DNA of 64,000 nt from Pedobacter sp. L105 (lineage in GTDB: Bacteria > Bacteroidota > Bacteroidia > Sphingobacteriales > Sphingobacteriaceae). The notes below the pieces were generated by a model. The model was not told where the DNA came from. It searched no databases and saw only the letters and a list, made by a program, of their open reading frames with translations. The position numbers and the translations under genes are program-made. The stretch spans positions 558,001 to 622,000 of the forward strand of contig NZ_LMUP01000002.1 in assembly GCF_009765875.1 (NCBI RefSeq), read 5' to 3'. This document shows positions 32,631 through 42,582 of the stretch, piece after piece. The number at the start of each line of letters is the position of its first letter. Positions within the stretch are counted from its first letter, which is position 1.

Positions 32631-33599
32631 TTAGAAAAACATACTTTTCCCCTGCTCAGGAACAACCAGCTTAAGCTGGAGCAGGTTATCTTTTTCCAGC
32701 TCAGCGATCAGTTCCTGCTCCTCTTTTCCGAAGCTTTTCGTATGCGTGATCACAATACTAACTTTTTTTAAAGCAGCGGGGTTGGTTAGCTGACTTAGTT
32801 TCCCTAGCTCTGCCATCAATAAATGCGGCGTTAAATGTCCAAAAAGTAATTTTTCAGGCTGTTTATCAGGAAAGGACGTTTCTATGAAAATGGCTTTCAG
32901 CTGATTTTTTGTGATCAGAGGTGCAATATGTTCCCAGAGCTGTTGTAAACGGGTGGATTTTTCTACCTGATCTGAGCCGGTATCTCCCAGATATAAAATG
33001 TAAGCATCCTGATGGCCAATCAAAAAGGCTGAACTTTCATAAGACGGGCCATGACTTAAAGGAAAAGCCGTGACTTCCATTTCTGTACCTGCAAGCGCTT
33101 TCTTTTCATTTTCTTTAAGTGGCACATAAGTGTATTTGCCCAGTCGCGGCATCTCCCCTTCATTAGTGAAATTTGCCCATGCCTTCCAGGTAAAGTATTT
33201 ATCCCTCAATACATCAATCACAGAAGGCAGTGCATAGATATTTTTTGGGGAGTCATCAGGTGAGTTCATGATCAAACCTGCTACGTGATCCAGGTGTGCA
33301 TGGGAGATCAGGTAACCTTTGATATTATTTTTTACCACGTCTTCAGCATTCCCTTTAAATAGGTGATGGCTGATGGCTACATCTACACCATGCCTTATCG
33401 TTCCTGCGTCAGCACAAATAAAATTATTACTGCCTGAAGGGGCAATCATATATGAGGACAAATTACTTTCATCAAGTCCGCCTTTTACACCCAGAGGGAT
33501 AACCTGAAAGGAATTTTCAATTTTTTGCTGCGCCAGCAAACTGTAATAGCATGCAAAGAGTAAAAAGGTAAAAACGATGTATGTTTTTTTGGTCATCAT
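32631..33599 (-). CDS. Class II 3',5'-cyclic-nucleotide phosphodiesterase (secreted)
   Basis: The 322-residue protein has a signal peptide (FLLFACYYSLLAQQ) and the metallo-beta-lactamase fold of class II cAMP phosphodiesterases. SHAHLDH (about 105-111) is the zinc motif, LSHGPSYESSAF and YLGDTGSD supply further ligands, and IFIETSFPDKQ, then LFGHLTPHLL, is the class II C-terminal signature. It hydrolyses cAMP or cGMP, probably in the periplasm. The chromosomal cyclic-nucleotide link to the island's cyclase-like protein is 13 kb away and is likely coincidental. Confidence 0.85.
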   Translation of the reverse strand: MMTKKTYIVFTFLLFACYYSLLAQQKIENSFQVIPLGVKGGLDESNLSSYMIAPSGSNNFICADAGTIRHGVDVAISHHLFKGNAEDVVKNNIKGYLISHAHLDHVAGLIMNSPDDSPKNIYALPSVIDVLRDKYFTWKAWANFTNEGEMPRLGKYTYVPLKENEKKALAGTEMEVTAFPLSHGPSYESSAFLIGHQDAYILYLGDTGSDQVEKSTRLQQLWEHIAPLITKNQLKAIFIETSFPDKQPEKLLFGHLTPHLLMAELGKLSQLTNPAALKKVSIVITHTKSFGKEEQELIAELEKDNLLQLKLVVPEQGKSMFF

Positions 33600-33751
33600 A
33601 TTCTTTAGCTGAATGATATTGAAATGGTTTCATTTTTTATTCCGCCCTGACAAAGATATTAGAAGCAAAAATAAAAACACTCAACTAAATCAATTTAATT
33701 GGCAGGATTCATGTACCCGGTTACATGTCCATTTTCAAATATATATCATTT

Positions 33752-33973
33752 ATGAAAAGCATACAGATTAAAATTGAACAAGTTGCCTATGAGATCGTTC
33801 AGTCCGTTCCAACGATAAATCTCTATCAGATCTTCCATTCGAAGGGTTCTTTTGAGATGACCAGGAAGAATAGTGGAGAATGGAAAGTACTAATGCAAAA
33901 CCATCGTTCTGAAAATATGCCTCTGGCGACAATTGGTGAAGCGATAGAAGAAAAATTAGGCTTGGTAAATTAA
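33752..33973 (+). CDS. Small hypothetical protein (73 aa)
   Basis: MKSIQIKIEQVAYEIVQSVP then a mixed sequence with GEWKVLMQNHR and an amphipathic end (IGEAIEEKLGL). ATG 33725 would add nine residues. Small proteins of this general kind are common in Sphingobacteriaceae. No family recognised. Confidence 0.5.
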   Translation: MKSIQIKIEQVAYEIVQSVPTINLYQIFHSKGSFEMTRKNSGEWKVLMQNHRSENMPLATIGEAIEEKLGLVN

Positions 33974-34086
33974 GTTTTTGGCCTGTAGATTGTAGATTTA
34001 ATTACTCAAAGCGGGGTATTTACCCTAATTTGATTTTTTTATTTAGCATTTGTATTTATTTATTACCTTCACCAAAAAATAAAACC

Positions 34087-34194
34087 ATGGCAAATTCACA
34101 AGTAACTTTGATCATTCTTTCATTAAGTATCGTGATCGCATTAGTCACCATCTTTTTTTCATTTATCAAACAAAGACCAGAGGAGCATCACTAG
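34087..34194 (+). CDS. Single-TM micropeptide (35 aa)
   Basis: ATG 34087 opens MANSQVTLIILSLSIVIALV then TIFFSFIKQRPEEHH. It is one TM helix with a short charged tail, typical of membrane micropeptides. The rest of the 33974-34306 gap has no other feature. Coding capacity is likely but unproved. Confidence 0.4.
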   Translation: MANSQVTLIILSLSIVIALVTIFFSFIKQRPEEHH

Positions 34195-34306
34195 ATCCTG
34201 GTTTTTAGCTGTTTATTTCTCATCCATTTATATGGATTAAGTGGAAGCGATTCTTAAAGAAAGTAATGCATTCTGTTACTACAAATAGAAAACTTCGCAA
34301 CCCTGC

Positions 34307-35764
34307 TTAAAAAGTCTCTTCCGCCGGATCGGCAAATAGATTAGGGGCAAAGTTAACCAGGAAAAGCTCCTGTTTTGCCCTGGTAACAGCGGTGTATAAC
34401 CAGCGGAGAAATTCCAGGTCGACCATTTCATCGGTAAGATAGCCCTGATCCACAAAAACAGCATCCCACTGCCCGCCCTGTGCTTTATGGCAGGTAACAG
34501 CATAAGCAAACTTGATCTGCAGCGCATTATAATAAGGATCTTCTTTAATCGCCAGCAGACGTTCCCTTTTGTTGCTGATATGAGAATAATCTTCCGTCAG
34601 CCCTTCAAACATTTTCTTGCTGTCTTCATAAGAAAGGTTAGGTGTTTCCCCCTGTAGTGTATCCAGCATCACCTTACAGGTTACCTGTCCGGCATCGGGG
34701 TAATCCATAAATTCAATCTGCACTTCAGAAAAGCGAAACCCATATCTTTCTTCTTCATTACGTACCCTTACAATTCTCCCCATATCGCCATTGGCGATAA
34801 ATGAAGTCGCCTCGTTATCCGGCAACCAGAAATAGTTGTTCCGCACTACCATGATCTGATCTCCCCCTGTCAGCTCTTCCTCACGGTATAACAAGCGTGC
34901 CCTGATCTGCTGATTGTAGACGTTTGCCGATTTGTTCGACCTGCACACCACCAGTGAATTTTCTATATCAAATTTTCCATACGCATATTCCAGTCCCTCT
35001 ACCAGTTTTAATCCCGTCATGCGGAAAATGTCCCTGTAGCTTTTGGTCATGAACGTGGGTAAAGCCATTTTTTCGTCTGCCTCCCCTGCCGCTTCCTTTT
35101 CTATGTGGTCATTGATCAGGTCGCGGAGCATAGAAGCATTGGCCAGGATGCCCGATTTGCTACCCTGACGCACCACTTCCCTCAGTTCTACTTCAGTTAC
35201 TTTTAACCCGAAGTTCTGTTCGAGATAATTTTTGTTTAAAGCTGGTGAATCCAGGCTTCCTACCGGAGGCAACTGAGCGGTATCCCCTACAAATAACACC
35301 CCGCAGTTCTTCCCATTGTAAATGAACTCCATCACATCCTTTAAAAAAGATGATCCGCTTTGTGTATTCCATTCATCTGCGATCATGGAAGCCTCATCAA
35401 TGATAAACAAGGTACGTTCTGCCAGGTTGGGTGCCAGCTGGAAAGCCATTTCCAGAGACACTGCCGATCTCTTTCTGTAGATCCTTTTGTGAATCGTTAA
35501 AGCCGTCCGCCCGGAATAATTGGTCATTACTTTTGCTGCACGGCCCGTTGGTGCCAGCAATGCCGCCCTGTATTTAAACGCAGGCAAAGATTTTACCAGT
35601 GCCGCTACGGAGGTGGTTTTTCCTGTACCGGCATAACCTCTCAGGATAAAACAGCTGTTATCCAGGTCGCCCGACAAAAAACCGGCCATCTGCTGACAGA
35701 AAATAAACTGCTCGCCAGTAGGTTGGAATTGGTAAGACTGGGCAATTATTGAAGCTTTATCCAT
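34307..35764 (-). CDS. RecD-like ATP-dependent helicase
   Basis: The 485-residue superfamily 1B helicase has Walker A GYAGTGKTT (about 42-50), Walker B FIIDEASM (about 115), a Q/R motif VGDTAQLPPVGS and a UvrD_C_2 end with YAVTCHKAQGGQWDAV (about 430) and WLYTAVTRAK. I start it at ATG 35764 (MDKASII), which leaves the preceding divergent gene intact. It belongs to the RecD/Pif1-like group of Bacteroidota that works in DNA recombination or repair. There is no RecBC next to it. Confidence 0.88.
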   Translation of the reverse strand: MDKASIIAQSYQFQPTGEQFIFCQQMAGFLSGDLDNSCFILRGYAGTGKTTSVAALVKSLPAFKYRAALLAPTGRAAKVMTNYSGRTALTIHKRIYRKRSAVSLEMAFQLAPNLAERTLFIIDEASMIADEWNTQSGSSFLKDVMEFIYNGKNCGVLFVGDTAQLPPVGSLDSPALNKNYLEQNFGLKVTEVELREVVRQGSKSGILANASMLRDLINDHIEKEAAGEADEKMALPTFMTKSYRDIFRMTGLKLVEGLEYAYGKFDIENSLVVCRSNKSANVYNQQIRARLLYREEELTGGDQIMVVRNNYFWLPDNEATSFIANGDMGRIVRVRNEEERYGFRFSEVQIEFMDYPDAGQVTCKVMLDTLQGETPNLSYEDSKKMFEGLTEDYSHISNKRERLLAIKEDPYYNALQIKFAYAVTCHKAQGGQWDAVFVDQGYLTDEMVDLEFLRWLYTAVTRAKQELFLVNFAPNLFADPAEETF

Positions 35765-35803
35765 TTTACAAATATGCAATGGTGTGGTTATAGAAAAAAG
35801 AAT

Positions 35804-35811
35804 TAATTTTG
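35804..35811 (+). promoter_or_regulatory. -7 box of DUF3822 gene
   Basis: TAATTTTG fits TAnnTTTG, five bases before ATG 35817, which predicts an almost leaderless transcript for the DUF3822-rsmD-coaD operon. Confidence 0.45.
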
Positions 35812-35816
35812 CTAAG

Positions 35817-36650
35817 ATGAACAATAGTAAAAACAGCATTTTATTAGTGGATCCGGAATTTGATCCCCATACCGCTCCTGACTGTAATTTGTTATTGAAA
35901 ATTACCGGAGACAGCTTTTCTTATGCGGTAATTGACAAGAACAGCAGGCAGCTAAAGGCTGTTTTTGACCAGCAGGACTGCGAAGATACCGTTAAAGAAC
36001 TAGGTTTAGCTTTAAAAAACGACAGTTATCTGCGCCTTCCTTTCCGGGAGATCAAAGTTTCTGTTTATACCCCGGACACAATAGCTGTACCCAACAGGTT
36101 TTTTAATGCACAGGATTTAAGCAGTTACGCTAATTTTTTCTCTGAAGAAGCTCCCGGTAAGTTATACACTCAGCCTTTTGCACGTTTTGGCTTTAACTCA
36201 GTATTTAAACTGGAGCAGTTTGCTGAAGATACCCTGAACACTTACCTGTCTGGCGCAGCGAAATATGAGCAAAATGCCCCGGTGTTAGCGCTAGCCCCTA
36301 CCGCAGAAGAAAGCAGTTTACTGCTTGATTTCACCGCAGGTTCTTTTAATGCGCTACTGCTGGCTAAAGATAAAGTGCTTTTCCAGAATAATTTCCAGGT
36401 AGAAAACACAGAAGAATTTACCTATTATTTGCTGCTGCTGATACAAGAGCTGGAACTGGACACTACTGCAGTCAGCGTATTGCTGAGCGGGATCATCCAT
36501 CAGGAAGACGACTATTACAGTTGTCTGAACAAATATTTTCACCAGATTCATTTTAACCTCCCTCCCGCTGATGATATTGACCATGCGATCTTAGAAGATA
36601 TGCCGGCTCACTATTACAGCACTCTGTTAGCTTTAGACCTATGCGTATAA
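35817..36650 (+). CDS. DUF3822 family protein
   Basis: The 277-residue protein starts MNNSKNSILLVDPEFDPHT, and has VPNRFF and a C-terminal actin-like-ATPase-type layout known from DUF3822, a Bacteroidota family of unknown function. It is almost always next to rsmD, as here: its stop overlaps the rsmD start by 10 bp. The role may be tied to ribosome assembly or cell envelope, but this is not established. Confidence 0.85.
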   Translation: MNNSKNSILLVDPEFDPHTAPDCNLLLKITGDSFSYAVIDKNSRQLKAVFDQQDCEDTVKELGLALKNDSYLRLPFREIKVSVYTPDTIAVPNRFFNAQDLSSYANFFSEEAPGKLYTQPFARFGFNSVFKLEQFAEDTLNTYLSGAAKYEQNAPVLALAPTAEESSLLLDFTAGSFNALLLAKDKVLFQNNFQVENTEEFTYYLLLLIQELELDTTAVSVLLSGIIHQEDDYYSCLNKYFHQIHFNLPPADDIDHAILEDMPAHYYSTLLALDLCV

Positions 36651-37180
36651 TCGGCGGTAAACTAAAAGGTATCCGCATGAATGCGCCTGCCAGTCTCCCT
36701 GTAAGGCCCACTACTGATATGGCCAAGGAAGCTTTATTTAATATTTTGTACAATTCTTACGACTTTGAAAGCTGCAATGTGCTCGACCTGTTTTGCGGAA
36801 CCGGGAACATCAGTATAGAATTTGCTTCCAGGGGTGCACAGCATGTTACTTCGGTCGACAAACATTCTGGCTGTATCTATTGGGTAAAGTCGGTGATTGA
36901 ACGCTATCAGCTCAATGAAATAGAGCTGCATAAAGCCGATGTGTTCAAATTCCTTGAACAGCATACCAAATCTTACCAGATCATTTTTGCAGATCCTCCT
37001 TACGACCTGTCCACTATTCCATTAATCCCGCAGCTGGTCGCAAAAAATAAACTGCTCACAGAAAATGGGCTACTGGTAGTAGAACATCCTTCACTGCTTA
37101 AACTAAAAGACCAGCCCGGCTATACAGAAACCCGCAGGTATGGTAATTCTTCGTTCAGCTTTTTTAATTATACCCCATAG
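36641..37180 (+). CDS. rsmD: 16S rRNA (guanine(966)-N(2))-methyltransferase
   Basis: The 179-residue protein begins MRIIGGKLKGIRM, has RPTTDMAKEALFNIL (about 26-40), SAM motif NVLDLFCGTGNISIEFASRG (about 46-65) and catalytic DPPY (about 115). These are the RsmD signatures. It methylates G966 of 16S rRNA in the 30S subunit. It overlaps DUF3822 at its start and is one base from coaD at its end, as usual in this phylum. Confidence 0.95.
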   Translation: MRIIGGKLKGIRMNAPASLPVRPTTDMAKEALFNILYNSYDFESCNVLDLFCGTGNISIEFASRGAQHVTSVDKHSGCIYWVKSVIERYQLNEIELHKADVFKFLEQHTKSYQIIFADPPYDLSTIPLIPQLVAKNKLLTENGLLVVEHPSLLKLKDQPGYTETRRYGNSSFSFFNYTP

Positions 37181-37181
37181 T

Positions 37182-37643
37182 ATGAAAACAGCACTATTCC
37201 CCGGTTCTTTTGACCCGCTTACTATTGCACATGCAGATATTTTAAAAAGGGCCCTGCCGTTATTTGACAAAGTGGTCATCGGAATAGGACTAAACAGTTC
37301 TAAACAGAGTTTTTTATCCGGAGAAGTTAGGGAAGAGATTGTAAAAGCAGTATTTGCAGGTTACGATAACATCGAGGTGCAATCTTATGAAGGCCTGACC
37401 GTAGATTTCTGTAAAAAGATCAGCGCTACCTACATGATTCGCGGGATTCGCTCGGTAGGGGATTTTGAATATGAAAGGGCCATTGCACAGATTAACCAGA
37501 CAATGATGCCCGAGATGGAGACCATCTTTATCTTAAGTAAACCGGAATATTCGGCCATTAGCTCCACCATAGTACGGGATATTCTCCGTAACCATGGTGA
37601 TGTAACGCCTTTTCTTCCTAAAGAAGCCCTATTATACCTTTAA
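37182..37643 (+). CDS. coaD: Phosphopantetheine adenylyltransferase
   Basis: The 153-residue protein makes dephospho-CoA from ATP and 4'-phosphopantetheine, the penultimate step of CoA synthesis. It shows GSFDPLTIAHADIL (9-22), RGIRSVGDFEYE (about 88-99) and EYSAISSTIVRDI (about 127). The nucleotidyltransferase motif is TIAH instead of the usual T-x-GH, a small but odd change. I start at ATG 37182, just after rsmD. Confidence 0.94.
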   Translation: MKTALFPGSFDPLTIAHADILKRALPLFDKVVIGIGLNSSKQSFLSGEVREEIVKAVFAGYDNIEVQSYEGLTVDFCKKISATYMIRGIRSVGDFEYERAIAQINQTMMPEMETIFILSKPEYSAISSTIVRDILRNHGDVTPFLPKEALLYL

Positions 37644-38261
37644 AGCTTTTTCTTTGATTAATTTTCCTGCTTTTAATACGTCTACAATAGATGGATAAGT
37701 ATTTTTAAGCACAGGTTTCAGATCGGCTGCTGTAAGCCATTCTGCTTTGGTAATGCCTTCTTCTTTCTGTGGGATCAGCTTAGGGCTTCCCTTCACTGTC
37801 ATGCTGTACCAGTTGGTCCTTTTTAGCACCAGTTTCCCCGAAAGGTCATACACATGATAAGTTTTGCATAATCTTTTATCATTGGTATTGATCTTCACGC
37901 CGCACTCTTCCTCTACCTCACGCAGTCCTGCTTCTTTTACCCCTTCGCCTTTTTCTACTTTACCTTTGGGCAGGTCCCATTTTTTATTCCTGAAAATAAA
38001 CAGGTACTCGCCTTTTGCATTTTGTACCAGCCCGCCAGAAGCTTTAATCAGCGTGAAGTTCTTTTTCAATTGTTTAAAAGCAGCTTTTGGATCGTCGCTG
38101 ATCATTGCATATTGCTTAGCGGAAAGTTTACCCAGGCTGTCGTAAAAGGCCTTAAAGTTAAAATCATTTTCTTCTATTACCTGTATAGTTTCCTCCTGCT
38201 CCGGAAGTTTATCCGCAATCATGAGCGTGTTGTCGTTAAGGTAAATCCTGTATATTTTCAT
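37632..38261 (-). CDS. NUDIX hydrolase
   Basis: The 209-residue protein has a NUDIX box GKVEKGEGVKEAGLREVEEECG (Gx5Ex7REUxEExG, about 121-143) and an N-terminal region of about 80 residues. It hydrolyses a nucleoside diphosphate linked to another group; the substrate is unknown. It overlaps the coaD end by 12 bp on the opposite strand and diverges from pyrE. Confidence 0.9.
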   Translation of the reverse strand: MKIYRIYLNDNTLMIADKLPEQEETIQVIEENDFNFKAFYDSLGKLSAKQYAMISDDPKAAFKQLKKNFTLIKASGGLVQNAKGEYLFIFRNKKWDLPKGKVEKGEGVKEAGLREVEEECGVKINTNDKRLCKTYHVYDLSGKLVLKRTNWYSMTVKGSPKLIPQKEEGITKAEWLTAADLKPVLKNTYPSIVDVLKAGKLIKEKALKV

Positions 38262-38464
38262 AGTCTGGTTATTAGTATAAATGCTTGCCTGCAGCTTTCT
38301 TCAATAGTTATTTATGGAAATAAAAGTATAAAAAATCTCAGCTATACCAAGCGGAATCGCAGATTTTTTAGTTTAAAAGGCCACACTTTCTATTTATTAC
38401 ATTGAGTATCAATTGCTGGCAAAAAAAGGACAATTGACCTATACAATTAAGGCTTTATTTTAAG

Positions 38465-38472
38465 TAATTTTG
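38465..38472 (+). promoter_or_regulatory. -7 box of pyrE
   Basis: TAATTTTG fits TAnnTTTG and lies four bases before ATG 38477, with TTG near 38434-38436 as possible -33 box. The transcript would be nearly leaderless. Confidence 0.45.
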
Positions 38473-38476
38473 CCGT

Positions 38477-39127
38477 ATGTACAATAAAAGTGATATTGAA
38501 TTAAAGGTAGCTGAATTTTTACTTCAAATTAAAGCAATAAAATTGCAGCCAAATAATCCCTTTACATGGGCGTCAGGCTGGAAATCTCCAATTTATTGCG
38601 ATAATAGGGTAACGCTGTCCCATCCCTCAATAAGAACATATATCAGGCAAAAACTAACCCAGCTGATACAGGAAGAATTCGGATCAGTAGACCTGATCGC
38701 AGGAGTCGCAACAGCAGGTATTCCGCAGGGGGTTTTAGTAGCACAGGAACTGGGCCTTCCTTTCGCTTATGTGAGAGCAAAAGCTAAAGAACATGGTACA
38801 GGGAGCCTGATTGAAGGTGAGATCTTTGAGGGTCAGCGCGTGGTAGTAGTAGAAGATCTGATCTCTACAGGAAAAAGTAGCTTACAGGCGGTAAACGCAT
38901 TGAAAGAGGCTGGTTTATCTGTTGCAGGACTGGTATCTATCTTTACTTACGGGTTCGACTTAGCTGATGAAAATTTTAAAGAAGCAAAATGTCGTTTTGC
39001 AACATTATCCAACTATAATACGTTAATACAATACGCTGCCGAAAACAGCTTTATCGCACAAAGCGATGTTGATGTATTAAATCAGTGGCGCAGGAACCCA
39101 GCTGAATGGGGTAAAAATGTTGACTAA
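38477..39127 (+). CDS. pyrE: Orotate phosphoribosyltransferase
   Basis: The 216-residue enzyme joins orotate and PRPP to give OMP in pyrimidine synthesis. It shows FTWASGWKSPIYCDNR (about 24-39), ATAGIPQGVLVA, RAKAKEHGTGSLIEGE and the PRPP-binding VVVVEDLISTGKSS (about 115-128). The stop overlaps the next gene's first possible start. Confidence 0.95.
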   Translation: MYNKSDIELKVAEFLLQIKAIKLQPNNPFTWASGWKSPIYCDNRVTLSHPSIRTYIRQKLTQLIQEEFGSVDLIAGVATAGIPQGVLVAQELGLPFAYVRAKAKEHGTGSLIEGEIFEGQRVVVVEDLISTGKSSLQAVNALKEAGLSVAGLVSIFTYGFDLADENFKEAKCRFATLSNYNTLIQYAAENSFIAQSDVDVLNQWRRNPAEWGKNVD

Positions 39128-39140
39128 CCATAAGATATTT

Positions 39141-39539
39141 ATGACTGTTATTGAAAGTAGTACCCAAGTAAACCAGCCGGTAGAGAAAGTTTACGCTTTT
39201 TTAGCTGATATGAACAACCATCAGCAGCTGATGCCTGAAAATATTTATAACTGGACTTCTACCGTAGATGATGCCAGTTTTACCATACAGAATATGGCAA
39301 AACTGTCTATTAAAATTTCCAGCCGTATCCCTAACCAGGAACTGATCGCTATCCCCGCTGAAAAAGCACCTTTTGATATGGAATTGAAATGGACAGTAGC
39401 CGATAACGGAGATGGTACCACTACAGCCACCCACATTATTTCAGCAGATCTGAACATGATGATGAAAATGCTGGCCGCAGGGCCTTTAAAAAACCTGGCT
39501 GATCATCAGACAGAACGCTTAAGCGAGATATTAAACTAA
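39141..39539 (+). CDS. SRPBCC (START-like) family protein
   Basis: The 132-residue protein has the START/SRPBCC pattern, with VIESSTQVNQPVEKVYAFLAD at the start (abbreviated), a mid beta-sheet and a final helix LKNLADHQTERLSEIL. I start it at ATG 39141; an ATG at 39117 lies inside pyrE. It may bind a small hydrophobic ligand. It is the second gene after pyrE and shares its terminator. Confidence 0.82.
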   Translation: MTVIESSTQVNQPVEKVYAFLADMNNHQQLMPENIYNWTSTVDDASFTIQNMAKLSIKISSRIPNQELIAIPAEKAPFDMELKWTVADNGDGTTTATHIISADLNMMMKMLAAGPLKNLADHQTERLSEILN

Positions 39540-39557
39540 TATTTATAATTTTATTTA

Positions 39558-39588
39558 AAAGCTTGTCTTTTCAGGACAGGCTTTTTTT
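39558..39588 (+). terminator. Terminator of pyrE operon
   Basis: AAAGCTTGTC pairs with GACAGGCTTT over ten bases (one G-T) and is followed by Ts. Confidence 0.85.
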
Positions 39589-39752
39589 ATGCATGTATAT
39601 TTCATGATCTTCATCACAAATAAGAAATATAACGGATAATATTTTTATAAAATCGGACAAAAATTCAGTATAACATACTAAATATCAGTCATTTATTCAG
39701 TATAAAATACTTTAACCTGTCATAATTTCCGAACTCCTTCTTTTAGGCAAGA

Positions 39753-39767
39753 TGGCACCTGTTTTGT
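39753..39767 (+). promoter_or_regulatory. Sigma-54-like sequence before clpB
   Basis: TGGCAC-CTGTT-TTGT has -24/-12 spacing (GG to GT, 10 bases). The predicted start of transcription would be at the clpB ATG (39780), so the transcript would be leaderless, which weakens the case. Confidence 0.25.
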
Positions 39768-39779
39768 TCCTCACTTTGC

Positions 39780-42392
39780 ATGAACTTCAACAACTTTACG
39801 ATAAAAGCACAGGAAGCGATTCAACAGGCTTCTGAAATAGCCCAGGGCAACCAGCAACAGGCTATTGAGACAGCTCATCTGCTTAAAGGCCTGCTTACTG
39901 TTGATGAAAATGTGGTTTCTTATGTACTGAAGAAACTAAATGTAAATTTAAATGTACTGAACCAGCAGCTGGATACGCAGATTGCTAAATTCCCTAAAGT
40001 AAGCGGTAGCAATGCCTATTTAACCTCAGGGTCTAATACGGCCATACAAAAAGCACAGTCATACCTGAAAGAATTCAAAGATGAGTTTGTTTCTGTAGAA
40101 CATTTGCTGCTGGGTATTCTGGCGGGACATGATAGTACATCAAACCTCCTGAAAGATCAGGGTGTTAACGAGAAAGATCTGAAAAAGGCAATTGCGGCTT
40201 TAAGGGGTGATAACCATGTGACGGATCAGAATGCTGAAGCAACGTATAATGCTTTAAATAAATATGCCCGTAATTTAAATGAATATGCCGAATCAGGGAA
40301 ACTGGATCCGGTAATAGGAAGGGATGAGGAGATCCGGCGTGTGATCCAGATCCTTTCCCGCAGAACAAAAAATAACCCGATACTGATCGGTGAACCTGGT
40401 GTAGGTAAAACTGCCATTGCTGAGGGGATTGCTTTCAGGATCATTAAAGGTGATGTTCCGCAAAACTTAAAAACTAAAACCGTTTATTCCCTCGATATGG
40501 GCTCCCTGATTGCAGGGGCAAAATATAAAGGCGAGTTTGAAGAAAGATTAAAAGCAGTAGTCAAAGAAGTAACACAGAGTGATGGCGATATCATCCTGTT
40601 TATTGATGAGATCCATACTTTAGTAGGCGCCGGTGGCGGTGAAGGTGCAATGGATGCTGCAAATATTTTAAAACCTGCATTGGCACGCGGAGAGTTACGT
40701 GCCATTGGTGCAACCACTTTAGATGAGTACCAGAAATATCTGGAAAAAGATAAAGCCCTGGAACGCCGATTCCAAAAAGTAATTGTCAACGAACCCGATA
40801 CACAGGATGCCATCTCTATTTTAAGGGGATTGAAAGAAAGGTATGAAACACACCACAAGGTAAGGATCAAGGACGAGGCGATCATTGCTGCCGTAGAAAT
40901 GTCGCAGCGATATATCAGTGACAGGTTCTTACCGGATAAAGCGATTGACCTGATGGACGAAGCAGCCTCAAAACTGCGTTTGGAAATGGATAGCGTTCCC
41001 GAAAACGTGGATGAGCTTGACCGTAAGATCATGCAGCTGGAGATTGAAAGGGAAGCGATCAAAAGGGAGAATGATGATAGGAAGGTAAAATCCCTTGGTG
41101 AAGAAATTGCCAATCTTTCTGCGGAACGCGATGAATTGAAAGCCAAATGGCAGGGTGAAAAAGATGTGGTGGATGGTATCAATACCCACCTGGAGCAGAT
41201 TGAAAATTATAAACTGGAGGCCGACCAGGCAGAACGTGCAGGTGATTACGGAAAGGTAGCTGAAATACGCTATGGTAAAATCAAAGAGGCACAGGATAAA
41301 GTAGAACAGCTTAAAGTTACCCTTGAAAGTCAGCAGGGCGAAGGCCGTATGCTGAAAGAAGAGGTAACGGCTGATGATATAGCCGGTGTAGTGGCACGCT
41401 GGACAGGTATCCCGGTAACAAAGCTGGTATCCAGCGAACGTGAAAAACTGCTGCACCTGGAAGATGAACTGCATAAACGTGTGGCTGGTCAGGATGAGGC
41501 AATTGAAGCCATCTCTGATGCCATCCGCCGCTCAAGGGCAGGCTTACAGGATAAACGTAAGCCTATCGGATCTTTTATCTTTTTGGGAACAACAGGTGTA
41601 GGAAAAACTGAGCTCGCCAAAGCTTTGGCAGAGTTTCTGTTCAATGATGAGAATGCACTTACCCGTATTGACATGAGTGAATATCAGGAAAGACATGCGG
41701 TATCGAGACTGATCGGTGCGCCTCCGGGATATGTGGGTTACGATGAAGGTGGTCAGCTGACCGAAGCCGTGCGACGTAAACCTTATTCGGTAGTGTTGCT
41801 GGACGAGATTGAGAAAGCACATCCTGATGTATTTAATATTTTGCTGCAGGTGCTGGATGACGGCCGCTTAACAGACAATAAAGGAAGATTGGTAAACTTT
41901 AAGAATACCATCATTATCATGACTTCTAATATAGGCTCTCACCTGATCCAGGATAACTTCAAAGAATTGAATGATGTTAACAGGGATGAAGTGATTGCCA
42001 AAACAAAGAACGAACTGTTTGAATTGTTAAAACAAACCATTCGTCCGGAGTTTCTAAACAGGATAGATGAACTGATCATGTTTACTCCTTTAAACCGCAG
42101 CGAAGTAAGAAATATTGCAGCGCTTCAGTTTAAACATGTACAGGATACCCTGGCAGAAATGGGTATAGAGATTGAAGCATCTGTGGAGGCATTGGACTGG
42201 ATTGCGGAATTAGGCTACGATCCTCAGTTTGGCGCAAGACCATTGAAAAGGGTGATTCAGAAGCGTATTCTGAATGAATTATCAAAGGAAATACTTGCCG
42301 GAAAGATCAGCAAGGACAGCAAAATCAGATTGGATATGTTCGACAATCATTTTGTATTCCTCAATACGGCCACAGAACCTACTGAAGCATAA
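39780..42392 (+). CDS. clpB: ATP-dependent disaggregase ClpB
   Basis: The 870-residue AAA+ chaperone dissolves protein aggregates with DnaK/DnaJ. It has the N-domain (about 1-145), first AAA module with GEPGVGKT (about 204-211), coiled middle domain (about 400-520) and second module with GTTGVGKT (about 603-610), the pore loop segment [16 protein letters not shown] (abbreviated) and the FGARPLKR sensor end. Length is as in E. coli (857 aa). Confidence 0.97.
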   Translation: MNFNNFTIKAQEAIQQASEIAQGNQQQAIETAHLLKGLLTVDENVVSYVLKKLNVNLNVLNQQLDTQIAKFPKVSGSNAYLTSGSNTAIQKAQSYLKEFKDEFVSVEHLLLGILAGHDSTSNLLKDQGVNEKDLKKAIAALRGDNHVTDQNAEATYNALNKYARNLNEYAESGKLDPVIGRDEEIRRVIQILSRRTKNNPILIGEPGVGKTAIAEGIAFRIIKGDVPQNLKTKTVYSLDMGSLIAGAKYKGEFEERLKAVVKEVTQSDGDIILFIDEIHTLVGAGGGEGAMDAANILKPALARGELRAIGATTLDEYQKYLEKDKALERRFQKVIVNEPDTQDAISILRGLKERYETHHKVRIKDEAIIAAVEMSQRYISDRFLPDKAIDLMDEAASKLRLEMDSVPENVDELDRKIMQLEIEREAIKRENDDRKVKSLGEEIANLSAERDELKAKWQGEKDVVDGINTHLEQIENYKLEADQAERAGDYGKVAEIRYGKIKEAQDKVEQLKVTLESQQGEGRMLKEEVTADDIAGVVARWTGIPVTKLVSSEREKLLHLEDELHKRVAGQDEAIEAISDAIRRSRAGLQDKRKPIGSFIFLGTTGVGKTELAKALAEFLFNDENALTRIDMSEYQERHAVSRLIGAPPGYVGYDEGGQLTEAVRRKPYSVVLLDEIEKAHPDVFNILLQVLDDGRLTDNKGRLVNFKNTIIIMTSNIGSHLIQDNFKELNDVNRDEVIAKTKNELFELLKQTIRPEFLNRIDELIMFTPLNRSEVRNIAALQFKHVQDTLAEMGIEIEASVEALDWIAELGYDPQFGARPLKRVIQKRILNELSKEILAGKISKDSKIRLDMFDNHFVFLNTATEPTEA

Positions 42393-42401
42393 TTACTTAA
42401 T

Positions 42402-42440
42402 AAAAAGGCCGGTTATTTTAAAAATAACCGGCCTTTTTTT
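42402..42440 (+). terminator. clpB terminator
   Basis: AAAAAGGCCGGTTATTTT pairs with AAAATAACCGGCCTTTTT, with a T-tract; a strong stem. Confidence 0.92.
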
Positions 42441-42582
42441 ATGCCCGCTGCTCCCCTCATCTGCAAAATCCTTTTAATACCATCTAATCGGTGTTATGGC
42501 ACAGAATTGTGTCACAAAAGATTAGAATTAAAACATTGTGGCAGAATAATTGGTTAGATTGTTAAAATTCCTTATAATAAAT

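Noticed and set aside
32546..32674. 42-codon plus-strand frame MKITSLSQNAV
   Set aside because: It runs into the end of the phosphodiesterase gene on the other strand, has no leader signals and looks like chance.
42497..42510. Sigma-54-like TGGCACAGAATTGT before the GT4-fusion gene
   Set aside because: The -12 element is one base too close to the -24 element, and the flanking DNA shows no enhancer repeats.
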